This document shows positions 1 through 8,615 of a stretch of 64,000 nucleotides of DNA, piece by piece. The stretch's first letter is position 1; every line of letters begins with the position of its first letter. Position numbers and translations under genes: made by a program. The DNA comes from CAADGU01 sp964467705. Its GTDB lineage: Bacteria; Chloroflexota; Anaerolineae; Promineifilales; Promineifilaceae. The stretch covers positions 1 through 64,000 of the forward strand of contig CAYXUZ010000007.1 in NCBI GenBank assembly GCA_964467705.1. The letters run 5' to 3'. The notes below the pieces were generated by a model that was given only the letters and a program-made list of their open reading frames with translations, was not told the DNA's origin and did not search any database.

Positions 1-2
1 CA

Positions 3-572
3 AACACCCCTGAGCCGACAGATACTCCAGCCGCTACCAATACACCAATACCCACAAACACACCCGCTGCTTCAGCCACACCACGCCCCCCCGTTGCCAC
101 CGCCACCCCGGAGGCCACCGCTACCAGCGAGGTAGAAGCCACACCGGAGTTCATTACGATTTATTACATCTCCAACCCCAACGACATTTTAGGTGTTTTC
201 CCGGTGAAACCATTTGATGCCGATGAACTGCGCCAGCAAATGAACACCATTCAATTTGCACTGAACACGATGCGCTCAAACCTGGATGCTGCCAAAGCAG
301 GGGACGCCGCGGCCTGCGCCAATTACGTCAGCGCCTATAACAATATCTTGTATTCCGGCATCTTCTTTGAGCCGGTACCCCCAGATTGGCAAGATATTGA
401 CTATATTTACTTTTTGTCCTTCATCTACGCACTGGATCGCACCCGCCCGGCCTATTTGGCTTGTGTGGATGGTGGCGCTATGGGTGATTTTAACTATGGG
501 CTGGCTTATACAGCCATTGAAGATACGTTGAGCATTCTCAACCCGGCCATTATTAGCGCCAATTCTCGGTAA
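3..572 (+). CDS. Secreted or membrane-anchored protein, C-terminal part (5' end outside window)
   Basis: The frame is open from the first bases of the window to the TAA at 570-572, so this is the last 189 codons of a longer gene. The GTG at 204 is only an internal codon. The first ~48 residues form a Thr/Pro/Ala-rich linker (repeats such as NTPxPT and ATPEAT), typical of extracytoplasmic Chloroflexota proteins that join a membrane anchor to a distal domain. The following ~135 residues form a mixed helical domain rich in Tyr and Phe, with a pair of Cys-containing segments (DAAACANYV and YLACVDGG). I do not recognise this domain. Export is inferred from the linker because the N-terminus is not visible. 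It converges with the YciH gene and shares a terminator with it. Confidence 0.7.
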   Translation, partial: NTPEPTDTPAATNTPIPTNTPAASATPRPPVATATPEATATSEVEATPEFITIYYISNPNDILGVFPVKPFDADELRQQMNTIQFALNTMRSNLDAAKAGDAAACANYVSAYNNILYSGIFFEPVPPDWQDIDYIYFLSFIYALDRTRPAYLACVDGGAMGDFNYGLAYTAIEDTLSILNPAIISANSR

Positions 573-575
573 ACA

Positions 576-611
576 AAAAGGGGAGGGACACGGCCGTGTC
601 CCCCCCCTTTT
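576..611. terminator. Bidirectional terminator built on an ACGGCCGT palindrome
   Basis: A nearly perfect hairpin with A-tract and T-tract ends lies between two convergent stop codons. Its stem core is GGGACACGGCCGTGTCCC, and the A4G4 and C4T4 flanks extend the pairing. It can serve both genes. It shows the abundant ACGGCCGT octamer used as a terminator stem. Confidence 0.7.
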
Positions 612-966
612 ACCCACCGACAAACTTCACTTTATACCCAAGCGCACCTAAAGCCGCCGCCACTTTGTCGCGGTGATCCCCCTGAATTTCGATAGTTTCC
701 TCTTTGATTGCGCCGCCCACACCGCAGCTTTTTTTCAGACTGGTAGCCAGCACCTTTCTGTCTTCCGGCGTGAGTTGCAAATTCATCACCACCGTCACCG
801 TCTTGCCCCCCCGCCCCTTCTTTTCGCGGCGAATGTGTGCCGTTTGTTCCGATGGGGGCAAACTTTTGGGCTTGGGGCAGCGACAGGGGTAACTGCCACA
901 GCGTTCACACCGTTTGGCAAAGGCTGAATCCGTCGAATACACGATATTGCGTTTCCATTGGGACAT
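610..966 (-). CDS. yciH: YciH/SUI1-family translation initiation factor-like protein
   Basis: A 118-residue protein whose last ~70 residues are a SUI1/eIF1 domain, with the basic GRGGKTVTVV strand, the LKKSCGVGGAIKE loop and the closing GYKVKFVGG. The N-terminal part holds four cysteines (20, 23, 28, 30) in CxxC-x4-CxC form, a likely zinc knuckle seen in bacterial YciH. The start is the ATG at 966 with a GGAG about 12 nt upstream. An upstream extension of the frame to 1194 has no support and does not resemble the family. Bacterial YciH proteins are linked to start-codon discrimination and stress translation. It is the last gene of a leftward block behind the dipeptidase, 194 bp away. Confidence 0.85.
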   Translation of the reverse strand: MSQWKRNIVYSTDSAFAKRCERCGSYPCRCPKPKSLPPSEQTAHIRREKKGRGGKTVTVVMNLQLTPEDRKVLATSLKKSCGVGGAIKEETIEIQGDHRDKVAAALGALGYKVKFVGG

Positions 967-1160
967 AAAACGGGTTATCTCCGAAATACACAAGGCCCAA
1001 TCTTGACCCTGTAATGTCACCATATTGACACCAGCTTGTTGCTGTATTACAATAAGTTCGTACTTCCTCCTCTCAATACCGATGGTCTGAACAGCGGGTT
1101 CAGGGCAGAGGCAAAATGGGAGATGGGCGGGGTCAAGGGGTTGCCCCGCCCTCCTGTTTT

Positions 1161-2216
1161 TTATAACCACGTTTGCCGAAGCAGATGGAGCCAATTCCCA
1201 CCCAAGATATTCTCAATGTCCGTTGATGTGTAGCCCCGTTCTTTCAGTTTGTCGCCAATTTTGGGCAGGTCGGCCACCGAATGCAGTTCGGCGGGAATAT
1301 CGGCCGCGCCAAAACCGCCATCCAGATCACTGCCGATGCCTACATGCGCCGCGCTGCCCGTTAGCTGGCAAATGTGGTCAACGTGGGCGACCACGTGATC
1401 GAGTGTCACCAATTCTTTTGGCTCGCCACGACGATGCCCTGCCTTCAAAAAGGAGTTGTTGAGGACCACGCCGATGACCCCCTGGCGCTCGCCGATGAGC
1501 CGGATTTGGGTGTCGCTAAGCTGGCGTTCGCCGGGCACAAGGGCGCGGGTGTTACTGTGGGTGGCGACGACCGCGCCGGGGTAGCTGTCCAGCGCTTCCA
1601 GCGATGCTTTTTCGCTCATGTGTGTCAAATCAAGGATGAAGCCAAATTGGGCCATGACTTCGAGCAATTGGCGACCTTCGTCTGTTAACCCATGTCGGCT
1701 GCCTCGCCAGGCGCCGGAGGCGTAACGGGTGTCGTCCCAGGCCAGGCCAATCAGGCGCACACCGCGCTGATACCATAATTCGGCTTCTTCCGGTTCCTGG
1801 ATGGGGTCGGCCCCTTCCATAAGGGGGACGATGCCGAGCAGGTGGTTATCTGTGGCAAAACTAGCGACGACTTCCTCCAGGCTGGCGGTGTCTGTTACCA
1901 GGCGGATGTGGGGCTGTTCATCGGCCAGGCGGTGGTAGTAATCGAGTTGGGCCATGCCCTGGCGGTGCGCTTCGGCGGCGCCCTTGTAGCCAACTTTGGT
2001 GCCGATGCCGGCCAACGGACTGGCAGCGGGCATGACGAAGATGGTACCAAAAACCAGACCGACGTTGCCTTTTTGCAGTTCGGGCAGGGTGACGGTGGCG
2101 ATGCCATTGCGGCTTTGCCCTTTTTCGGCGGTGCGAATGGCGGCCAGGGGTTGGGCCTGGTCACGGCCGTGTTCCAACAGGTTATAAGCCAGGTCAAGGT
2201 GGGCGTCTACAATCAT
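1161..2216 (-). CDS. Membrane dipeptidase family (M19) metallopeptidase
   Basis: A 351-residue member of the renal-dipeptidase (M19) family, a binuclear zinc TIM-barrel that hydrolyses dipeptides, including D-containing ones. Visible family landmarks are the N-terminal zinc motif DAHLDL (canonical DGHNDL), the bridging glutamate in LMEGADP, the THSN histidine and the GIGSDLDGG loop. No signal peptide is seen, so a cytosolic location is likely. The ATG at 2216 places the metal motif at residues 4-8, as in the family; the frame upstream to 2342 overlaps the endonuclease gene and is not used. It starts 8 bp after the nfo stop, so the two genes are probably cotranscribed. Confidence 0.9.
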   Translation of the reverse strand: MIVDAHLDLAYNLLEHGRDQAQPLAAIRTAEKGQSRNGIATVTLPELQKGNVGLVFGTIFVMPAASPLAGIGTKVGYKGAAEAHRQGMAQLDYYHRLADEQPHIRLVTDTASLEEVVASFATDNHLLGIVPLMEGADPIQEPEEAELWYQRGVRLIGLAWDDTRYASGAWRGSRHGLTDEGRQLLEVMAQFGFILDLTHMSEKASLEALDSYPGAVVATHSNTRALVPGERQLSDTQIRLIGERQGVIGVVLNNSFLKAGHRRGEPKELVTLDHVVAHVDHICQLTGSAAHVGIGSDLDGGFGAADIPAELHSVADLPKIGDKLKERGYTSTDIENILGGNWLHLLRQTWL

Positions 2217-2224
2217 GGTCGTTC

Positions 2225-3100
2225 TCAAGTGCGGATTAACTCGCGTAACCGCCGCAAATTTTCCACATCCATGTCCATTTCGTTGCCGTCGGCATCTTTT
2301 TCCGTTTTCGGCGTTTCCAGGTGGGCGGCATGGTTTTGCCATCGGGGATCGTTCACAAAGTTGGCAAACCCTTCGCGGCCAATGTGCCCATCGCCAATAT
2401 GTTCGTGTCGGTCTTTGCGCGAACCAAGCTCATGCTGGCTGTCATTAAAATGGAAACATTTGATCCAATCCAGCCCAATCACCCGGTCAAACTCGGCCAT
2501 CGTTTGGGTGTAGGCGGCCGGGGTGCGAATATCATATCCGGCAGCAAAGACGTGGCAGGTGTCAAAACAGACGCCTAATCGTTCGTGGCGATCCGCCCCG
2601 TCTAGCATAGCGGCCAGATGCTCAAAGGCACGGCCGAGGTTGGTGCCCTGCCCGGCCATCGTTTCCAGACAAACGGTGACCTGGGGGGCGGATACGGCCG
2701 TGTCCACCACCAATCGCCGCAACGCCCGAACAATCTGAGCAATCCCCGTCTGCTCGTCACCTTCCATGTAGGAACCAGGATGGAAGGTGAGCAAGGGGAT
2801 GCCAAACGCAGCGGCCCGTTCTACCTCATCACGCAATGCCTGGTATGATTTTTCCCACAACGCTTCGTCCGGAGAGGCCACGTTGATCAGGTAGCTGGCA
2901 TGGACGGCGACGGGGAAGATGTGGCTGTATTGGGCCTGTGCCTGCCGGTACTTTTCCTCGTCTTCGGCCGTGATCGGTTTGGCTGCCCATTGCCGGTTGC
3001 TTTTGGTAAAGACCAGCATGGAGTCGCAGCCGGCGTCGTGACCTCGTTTGAATGCTTCGTGCAGCCCACCGGCTGCGCTCATGTGTGCGCCTAATCGCAT
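2225..3100 (-). CDS. nfo: Endonuclease IV (AP endonuclease family 2)
   Basis: A 291-residue protein, close to the 280-285 residues of bacterial Nfo. It cleaves abasic sites and 3'-blocked ends in base-excision repair through a trinuclear zinc site. Visible metal-ligand motifs are HPGS, LETMAGQG, CFDTCHVFAAG, FHFNDS and RHEHIGDGHIG, plus the late LETPK glutamate. The start MRLGAHMSAAGG matches the family N-terminus. It is the first gene of an nfo-dipeptidase pair. Confidence 0.95.
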   Translation of the reverse strand: MRLGAHMSAAGGLHEAFKRGHDAGCDSMLVFTKSNRQWAAKPITAEDEEKYRQAQAQYSHIFPVAVHASYLINVASPDEALWEKSYQALRDEVERAAAFGIPLLTFHPGSYMEGDEQTGIAQIVRALRRLVVDTAVSAPQVTVCLETMAGQGTNLGRAFEHLAAMLDGADRHERLGVCFDTCHVFAAGYDIRTPAAYTQTMAEFDRVIGLDWIKCFHFNDSQHELGSRKDRHEHIGDGHIGREGFANFVNDPRWQNHAAHLETPKTEKDADGNEMDMDVENLRRLRELIRT

Positions 3101-3135
3101 ATGTTCTCCTATGCAGCGCGATTTGGAAAATCGCG

Positions 3136-3360
3136 TTACCTATCGTATTCCAACGGCCGTTCCCCTCCCAAATACCCGATTGTCTCCGCGCCGTCCAGTG
3201 AATAAATGCCATCGCCGACTAATCGCCACATGCGGTTTCCGGCCATGTCCAAAATGTATTCCCCTTCTATATATCCGGTCAGTTCGCCATCCAGAGTATA
3301 CACATGGTGACCCTGCACATAAGCAAACTGTTCCCCTTTGCGATCTACGATACCGCGCAT
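3136..3360 (-). CDS. Small beta-repeat protein of unknown function
   Basis: A 74-residue acidic protein starting MRGIVDRKGE. It is built from repeated short units of the form Y-x-L-D-G-x-x-x-G-Y (VYTLDGELTGYI, YSLDGAETIGYL) with an RMWRLVGDG unit between them, suggesting a small meander or beta-hairpin repeat. It has no cysteines, signal peptide or membrane segment. The ATG at 3360 is chosen because the 15 upstream residues are unlike the rest. It lies 35 bp upstream of nfo on the same strand and may be cotranscribed. I cannot assign a function. Confidence 0.6.
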   Translation of the reverse strand: MRGIVDRKGEQFAYVQGHHVYTLDGELTGYIEGEYILDMAGNRMWRLVGDGIYSLDGAETIGYLGGERPLEYDR

Positions 3361-3401
3361 GATATTCCCCCTTGTTGGTGATGCGTGACGGCCGTCACAC
3401 A

Positions 3402-4138
3402 TCACTCCACAGGTACTGTAAAAGTTGCCATGATGTTGTCTTGCCCGTCGAGTAATGTCACCAGTTCGCCTGGTTCCCAGACTGGCTCAGAAAGGCCCCA
3501 GAAAATATCTGTGGCCCCATCGCGGCCGACGGCCGTGTGAAAAAGGATGCCCGCGCCATCACCGAAGAGTGTGACTTGTTTGAAGGTGTAGATGTGATTT
3601 TGCAGGTCTACAATTTTCCAGTCCAGCAAGGCGATGGGGCTGCTGCCACTGTTAACAATTTGTACGGCTTCATTCTCCAGGTCGCCGGGGGCGATGACGG
3701 CCGTAATCCCCACCATCGCCGCACTCCCTTCTGTCACCGTGATGGTGGCGGCCGGGATGGGCGTGGGCGAGACGACCGGTGTGGGTTCGGGCGGCGGTGG
3801 AGTAGCGGTTGCCAATCCACCTATCGGAATGATTAATTGGTCGCCCACTGACAAGAAGTTGGGGTTTGCCAGATTGTTGGCGGCAATAATATCCTCCATC
3901 GGCACATCGTAAATCTGGGCGATAGTTGCCAGTGTGTCACCCGCGTTCACCACATGCACCGGTGGGCCTTCCGGTTCTGGCGTGGGTTCCGGCGTATTGG
4001 TGGCGGCGGAAATAAACGCGGAAGAGGTGGGGGTGGTGAAGGTGGCTGGTTCTCCCAAAAATACAAGATCGCCAGCACCACCACCGCCGACACGATCACG
4101 TTAATCAGGATAAATGGCAACATGCGTCGAGCAGACAT
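3402..4138 (-). pseudogene. Membrane-anchored LysM + lamin-tail domain protein, split by a frameshift
   Basis: The frame starting at the ATG at 4138 gives a clean signal-anchor helix (MSARRMLPFILINVIVSAVVV...) and then degenerates into Pro/Arg. A second frame picks up immediately with a Thr/Pro linker, a LysM domain (VVNAGDTLATIAQIYDVPMEDIIAANN...VGDQLIIP) and a C-terminal lamin-tail-like Ig domain (AVQIVNSGSSPIALLDWKIVD) to 3402. Adding one A to the A5 run at 4057-4061 restores a continuous ~245-residue protein, so this is a single-base homopolymer lesion, either sequencing error or real. LysM implies peptidoglycan binding outside the membrane. Confidence 0.75.
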
Positions 4139-4229
4139 TCGTTTCTCCTGCCGGATATTGTACCAGACCTCGTAAGACCGAACAGGTTTTAATGACGATA
4201 AGCAATTCGATCTGGCAATAGAAAGATGG

Positions 4230-4314
4230 CATTCCGAACGAAGTCTTCGGAGTGAGGAATCCCTGCGGTCCGGTCATTTGAGATGAAAGGGATTCCTCGG
4301 AAGACCTCGGAATG
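4230..4314. repeat. Long inverted repeat of the CATTCCGA...GAGGAATCCC family
   Basis: The arms are 4230-4263 and 4289-4314, with a ~25-nt loop. A second copy of the same family lies at 47859-47950 with diverged arms and a different loop. The sequence CATTCCGAGGAGTCTTCG with GAGGAATCCC is shared. This is a mobile-type or hairpin repeat of unknown function. It lies between the LysM gene and glgA. Confidence 0.7.
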
Positions 4315-4332
4315 ACAATTGCTGGATTAGCG

Positions 4333-4395
4333 TCCATGTGGATGATCCTTCAATCCATCTGGATAATCCTTCAATCCACCTGGATGATCCCTCAA
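4333..4395. repeat. Three tandem 21-bp repeats upstream of glgA
   Basis: Three head-to-tail 21-bp units (TCCATSTGGATRATCCTTCAA-like), each with an internal imperfect dyad ATCC/GGAT, end about 80 bp before the glgA start. The position suggests a regulatory array (operator or protein-binding sites), but no regulator is known. Confidence 0.6.
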
Positions 4396-4476
4396 TCCGC
4401 TCCGGTCTGGTTGTTATTTGGAAACTGCCATAAATTGTGGAAAATAAGGGGGACTTCACCATTAGAGGCAACCGGT

Positions 4477-5919
4477 ATGGCCGAGCAACGCAAAATACTT
4501 TTTCTCAGCGCCGAAGTAGCTCCTTTTGCCAAAACAGGCGGTTTGGGCGATGTGGGCGGTTCGCTGCCCAAAGCATTACACGCCCTGGGCCATGATGTGC
4601 GTGTGGTGATGCCCGCCTACAAGAAAATTGAGGATGGCTACCCCGGCGTGTCGCCTATGCCCGGCTTGCTGCATGTGCCCACCGGGTCTGGTTATTTGCC
4701 GGTGGGGGTGTTTGGTGGCAAATTGCCCAACAGTGAAGTGCCTGTCTATTTTATTGCCGAACAAAATTTGTTTAACCGGCCGAACATTTATGGCTACAGC
4801 GATGACCCCTATCGTTTTGCCTTTTTCAGCCGGGCGGCGCTGGAACTGACGTTGGCGCTGGAGTGGAAGCCGGATATTGTCCATGCCCATGACTGGCACA
4901 CGGCCCCGGCCATCACCTGGTTAGCGACGGCCGGGCAGGGCGACGGCCGTTTCCGGGACATCGCCACCGTCTTCACCATCCACAACCTGGCCCACCAGGG
5001 GCGCACCAACTGGCACATCTTCGACTACCTGGGCATCCAGACCCACGCTATGGCCGAAGAAGGGTACGGCGAGGTGAACTTTATGGCGCGGGGTATTTAC
5101 CACGCCACGATGGTCAATACCGTCAGCCCCACCTATGCCCGCGAAATGATGACCCCGGACGGCGGCGCAGGGTTGCACAACCTGCTGCGCCACCGTCATT
5201 ATGATGTGCATGGCATTTTAAATGGGCTGGACTATGACGAGTGGGATCCGGGGGGCGACGGCCGTATTGCCGCCCATTACAACGCCGACCATCTGGAAGC
5301 CCGCCTCCACAACCGCCGCGCCCTGCAAGCCCGCGCCGACCTGCCCATCCGCGATGATATTCCCCTGGTAGCGATGGTCTCCCGCCTGGACTGGCAAAAG
5401 GGTCTGGACATCACCGGGCACGTCATTCACCTGTTGATGAATGGCTTTGCCGGTGACGCCCAGTTTATCGTCCTGGGCACGGGGGCAGCGGAGTATGAAG
5501 GCATGTTTGCCCAACTGGCTTATTACCACAAGGGTAAAATGACGGCCATTCTGAACTACAGTGCCGGTTTTGCCCCGCTCATTTATGCCGGGAGCGATAT
5601 GTTCATCATGCCCTCTCGCTTTGAGCCGTGTGGTTTGGGGCAGCTTATTGCCATGCGTTACGGCAGCGTGCCTGTTGTCCGCGCTACCGGCGGGCTGGTA
5701 GACACGGTGATTGAGGGGCATACAGGATTCACCTTTCAGGGTTACAGCGCCGAAGCGTTCTGGCAGGCAATGCAGCGGGCGATTTATGTGTATAACGTAG
5801 ACCGCCCCCGCTGGCAGCAAATTCAGCACAATGGCATGGTGGCCGACTTTTCCTGGCGCCGCTCGGCGCTGAGTTACCAGCAGCTTTATGAATGGGCGAT
5901 TGCCCGGACTTTTTCGTGA
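4477..5919 (+). CDS. glgA: Glycogen synthase (GT5, ADP-glucose type)
   Basis: A 480-residue GT5 enzyme that extends alpha-1,4-glucan from ADP-glucose. The N-terminal KTGGLGDV motif (K19) binds the nucleotide-sugar phosphate, the C-terminal domain carries SRLDWQKGLD, and the catalytic loop PSRFEPCGLGQL is intact. Length is normal. The ATG at 4477 follows an AGAGG and gives the family start MAEQRKILFLSAEVAPF; the 55 upstream in-frame codons lie in the tandem repeats and are rejected. It is followed after 66 bp by malQ, so the pair is a glycogen synthesis/remodelling unit. Confidence 0.95.
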   Translation: MAEQRKILFLSAEVAPFAKTGGLGDVGGSLPKALHALGHDVRVVMPAYKKIEDGYPGVSPMPGLLHVPTGSGYLPVGVFGGKLPNSEVPVYFIAEQNLFNRPNIYGYSDDPYRFAFFSRAALELTLALEWKPDIVHAHDWHTAPAITWLATAGQGDGRFRDIATVFTIHNLAHQGRTNWHIFDYLGIQTHAMAEEGYGEVNFMARGIYHATMVNTVSPTYAREMMTPDGGAGLHNLLRHRHYDVHGILNGLDYDEWDPGGDGRIAAHYNADHLEARLHNRRALQARADLPIRDDIPLVAMVSRLDWQKGLDITGHVIHLLMNGFAGDAQFIVLGTGAAEYEGMFAQLAYYHKGKMTAILNYSAGFAPLIYAGSDMFIMPSRFEPCGLGQLIAMRYGSVPVVRATGGLVDTVIEGHTGFTFQGYSAEAFWQAMQRAIYVYNVDRPRWQQIQHNGMVADFSWRRSALSYQQLYEWAIARTFS

Positions 5920-5970
5920 TGCGTGATGCGTGATGCGTGAGGAATTCACGCATCACGCATCACGCATCAC
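5916..5970. repeat. Iterated-unit inverted repeat (TGATGCG family) at the glgA end
   Basis: Three tandem GTGATGC units run into a GAATTC centre and are mirrored by their complement, giving a ~25-bp-arm hairpin that overlaps the glgA stop codon. Related copies lie at 30934-30980, 33594-33650 and inside the gene at 8616-10634. It may act as a terminator or mRNA-stabilising hairpin between glgA and malQ. Confidence 0.75.
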
Positions 5971-5985
5971 CGCTCACGAGGAAAC

Positions 5986-7536
5986 ATGCGATTCAAACGT
6001 GCCGCAGGTGTATTGTTACATCCCACTTCTTTGCCCAGCCGGTATGGGATTGGTGATTTTGGGCAGTCGGCGTATCGGTTTGTGGATTTTCTGATTGAAA
6101 GTAAACAGGCGCTCTGGCAAACGCTGCCGTTGGGGCCTACGGGGTATGGCGATTCGCCGTATCAATGTTTTTCGGCGTTTGCCGGAAATCCGCTGCTCAT
6201 CAGCCCGGATAAACTGGTGGAGGAGGGGTATTTGCCGGCAACGGCCGTGACCACTGTTCCCCCTTTCCCCAACCATCAGGTAGATTATGGCCCCGTCATC
6301 ACCTACAAGATGAATTTGTTGCGGCAGGCATTTACCCATTTTCGAAATTATGGTACGGTCGTGCAGCAGACATTCCTGGCCGAATTTAGCCAGGAACAGG
6401 CATACTGGCTGGACGATTTTGCCCTGTTTATGGCCTTGAAAAACCAGTTTGCTCACCAGGACGGCGGCGTTTGGAACACCTGGCCGCAAGCCATTGCCCT
6501 GCGTAAACCAAAGGCAATGAAAGAGTGGGGTAAGAAGCTGGCCGATGAGGTGGCGCTGCACAAATTCCTGCAATTCCTCTTCTTCAAACAATGGCTGGAA
6601 CTGAAAGCGTATGCCAACATTCGCGGCATTCAGATTATCGGCGATCTGCCCATTTTTGTGGCGTATGATAGCGCCGATGTGTGGGCCAACCCCGACCTCT
6701 TTTTTCTGGACGAGGCGGGGCAGCCGACCGTGATCGCCGGGGTGCCACCGGATTATTTTAGCGAGACAGGGCAGCGGTGGGGCAATCCGCTTTATCGGTG
6801 GGACAGGATGGAGGCGGATGGCTACGCCTGGTGGGAAAAGCGGCTGGACATGAGCTTTGTGCAGGCGGATATTGTGCGTATTGACCATTTCCGGGGGTTT
6901 GATGCCTATTGGGAGATTCCGGCGAGTGAGCCGACGGCCGTTGTCGGCCGTTGGGTGCACGGGCCGGGTGCGCCATTCTTCCGTACCTTGCAAGAAAAAT
7001 TGGGGGAACTGCCGCTGATTGCGGAGGATTTGGGGGTGATCACGCCAGAAGTGGAAGCGCTGCGGGATGAGTTTAATTTCCCCGGCATGAAAATTTTGCA
7101 GTTTGGCTTTGGCGGAGAGCGCAACAGCAACTTTTTGCCCCACAATTTTGACCGTAACTGTGTGGTGTATACCGGAACTCATGATAATGAGACAACGGTA
7201 GGCTGGTATCTCAATGCCAGCCAGCATGAACAAGACCATGTACGGCGATATATGGCGGTGAATGGGCACGATATTGCCTGGGACATGATCCGGCTGGCGC
7301 ATGGTTCGGTGGCGAACACGGCCGTGATCCCCATGCAAGACCTGCTCAGTCTGGGCAATGAAGCGCGCATGAACTTTCCGGGCAAGGTAGGCGGCTACTG
7401 GCGCTGGCGTTTCCGCGCCGACGTGCTCAGCGATCACCTGGTTTATCGCCTGCGCGAGATTACGGAACTGTACGGCCGTGCCCCCGGCCAGCAGCAAGCC
7501 ACCAAGGTTGAGGCCATTATTGCCGAAAAAGCATAA
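5986..7536 (+). CDS. malQ: 4-alpha-glucanotransferase (amylomaltase, GH77)
   Basis: A 516-residue GH77 enzyme that transfers maltooligosaccharides between alpha-glucans in the cytosol. Seen are the N-terminal GVLLHPTSLPSRYGIGDFG signature, the nucleophile Asp in VRIDHFRGF, the acid/base Glu in LIAEDLGVITPEV and the stabilising Asp in GTHDNETTVGWY. Length is typical. GAGGAAAC sits just before the ATG. It forms a unit with glgA, consistent with glycogen remodelling. Confidence 0.96.
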   Translation: MRFKRAAGVLLHPTSLPSRYGIGDFGQSAYRFVDFLIESKQALWQTLPLGPTGYGDSPYQCFSAFAGNPLLISPDKLVEEGYLPATAVTTVPPFPNHQVDYGPVITYKMNLLRQAFTHFRNYGTVVQQTFLAEFSQEQAYWLDDFALFMALKNQFAHQDGGVWNTWPQAIALRKPKAMKEWGKKLADEVALHKFLQFLFFKQWLELKAYANIRGIQIIGDLPIFVAYDSADVWANPDLFFLDEAGQPTVIAGVPPDYFSETGQRWGNPLYRWDRMEADGYAWWEKRLDMSFVQADIVRIDHFRGFDAYWEIPASEPTAVVGRWVHGPGAPFFRTLQEKLGELPLIAEDLGVITPEVEALRDEFNFPGMKILQFGFGGERNSNFLPHNFDRNCVVYTGTHDNETTVGWYLNASQHEQDHVRRYMAVNGHDIAWDMIRLAHGSVANTAVIPMQDLLSLGNEARMNFPGKVGGYWRWRFRADVLSDHLVYRLREITELYGRAPGQQQATKVEAIIAEKA

Positions 7537-7583
7537 ATGCAGACTTTTGCCACCCGCTTGTATTTGTTCACGTACATAATGGC

Positions 7584-8579
7584 ATGTCTCTTGATGAATT
7601 TGCAGCGATCAATAGTCAGCTTATTGAAACACAAAAGGCCTTAATTGAGCGGGAGCGCATCCTGTCAATCATGCAATCAATTGATGCCCAATTGACTGTA
7701 GAACGTTGCAAACTGTCAGAGTTGACGACAAAAAAACAACAGGAAAAGCAGGATGTTCAAGAATTGGAAGGAAAAACAGTCAAGTCTGTTTATTACACTC
7801 TCCTGCGAAGCCACAAAGAACATCTCACCAAAGAAACAAGCGAATATCTTGAGGCCAAACTGGCCGTTGAAGAATGTCAGATAAAAATCGGCAGCTTAAG
7901 AGACTATCTGACAGACCTGGAAGAACAACTTGTCGGTTTAGCTGATCATGATGAATTGCTGGAAGCCCTGCAACAATCACAACAAATGCTAATTTCTCAA
8001 CTCGATAAACCAGAAGCCCGGCGGCTGGTGAGTATTACCGAGGAATTGCCGACTCACCTCGCCCTGCACAAAGAGTTTTCAGAGGCATATGAGGTAGGGC
8101 AACATGCTCTGGTGGCAATGACCAATGTGATCAATATATTGGTAAACGGCAAAAATTTTTGGGGACATTGGAGTAAAACAACTTCGCTTTCGGGGAGCCA
8201 TGACCCAATTGACGAAGCCATTGAGTTATCTCTCAAAACCCAATCGCTGCTTGATAAATTCCAGCAAGAATTGATGGATATTTCACAGCATTTTTGGGAC
8301 GTGCCCAGAATAAACACGCCAAAAGACTCAAACTCGGTTACTTTTATGTTCTACCATTTCAGAGGATTTGGCAGAAGTAGTTTTACCGATCTAGAGGTTC
8401 AATCTCGAATCAAAAAATGGTTGAGCCATTTGCAACGATTGAAGAGAAGATTGAACTCTAAAGTGGGTTTGTTGGAAGTTGAACTGGCAATTATGGAGAG
8501 GAACATTGATAGGCTAAAAACCGAAAAACAAACAATAATCGCTCAACTTTGGCATGATGCCAGTTTTACAAAATCTTGA
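7584..8579 (+). CDS. Coiled-coil protein of unknown function, AT-rich orphan
   Basis: A 331-residue soluble protein. Residues ~1-150 are dense in Glu/Lys/Gln/Leu heptads (for example IERERILSIMQSIDAQL, QEKQDVQELEGK), and a second coiled-coil region fills ~270-325. The middle has two aromatic stretches (NFWGHWSKTTS, FYHFRGFGRS). No membrane segment or catalytic motif is seen. Its GC is clearly below its neighbours, it lacks the ACGGCCGT octamer that otherwise recurs about every 500 bp, and no Shine-Dalgarno precedes the ATG. These signs suggest recent acquisition. The architecture resembles septum, toxin-associated or defence coiled-coil proteins, but I cannot choose among them. Confidence 0.7.
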   Translation: MSLDEFAAINSQLIETQKALIERERILSIMQSIDAQLTVERCKLSELTTKKQQEKQDVQELEGKTVKSVYYTLLRSHKEHLTKETSEYLEAKLAVEECQIKIGSLRDYLTDLEEQLVGLADHDELLEALQQSQQMLISQLDKPEARRLVSITEELPTHLALHKEFSEAYEVGQHALVAMTNVINILVNGKNFWGHWSKTTSLSGSHDPIDEAIELSLKTQSLLDKFQQELMDISQHFWDVPRINTPKDSNSVTFMFYHFRGFGRSSFTDLEVQSRIKKWLSHLQRLKRRLNSKVGLLEVELAIMERNIDRLKTEKQTIIAQLWHDASFTKS

Positions 8580-8615
8580 GTAACCATAGGCCCCAAAATT
8601 CGTAAAACAGCCACC

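Noticed and set aside
1842..2513. Large plus-strand open frames inside the dipeptidase and endonuclease region
   Set aside because: They are antisense to well-recognised enzymes and show reversed-codon composition.
4312..4476. Longer N-terminus for glycogen synthase
   Set aside because: The 55 extra codons lie in the 21-bp tandem repeats (SIWIILQSTWMIPQS) and the family start is at 4477 behind AGAGG.
5916..5970. A possible CRISPR-like array because of the short tandem units
   Set aside because: Units are 7 bp, contiguous without spacers, and mirrored as an inverted repeat. There are no unique spacers or cas genes in the window.
6016..7497. 493-codon minus-strand open frame opposite malQ
   Set aside because: Full-length antisense to a clear GH77 enzyme; a GC-driven shadow.
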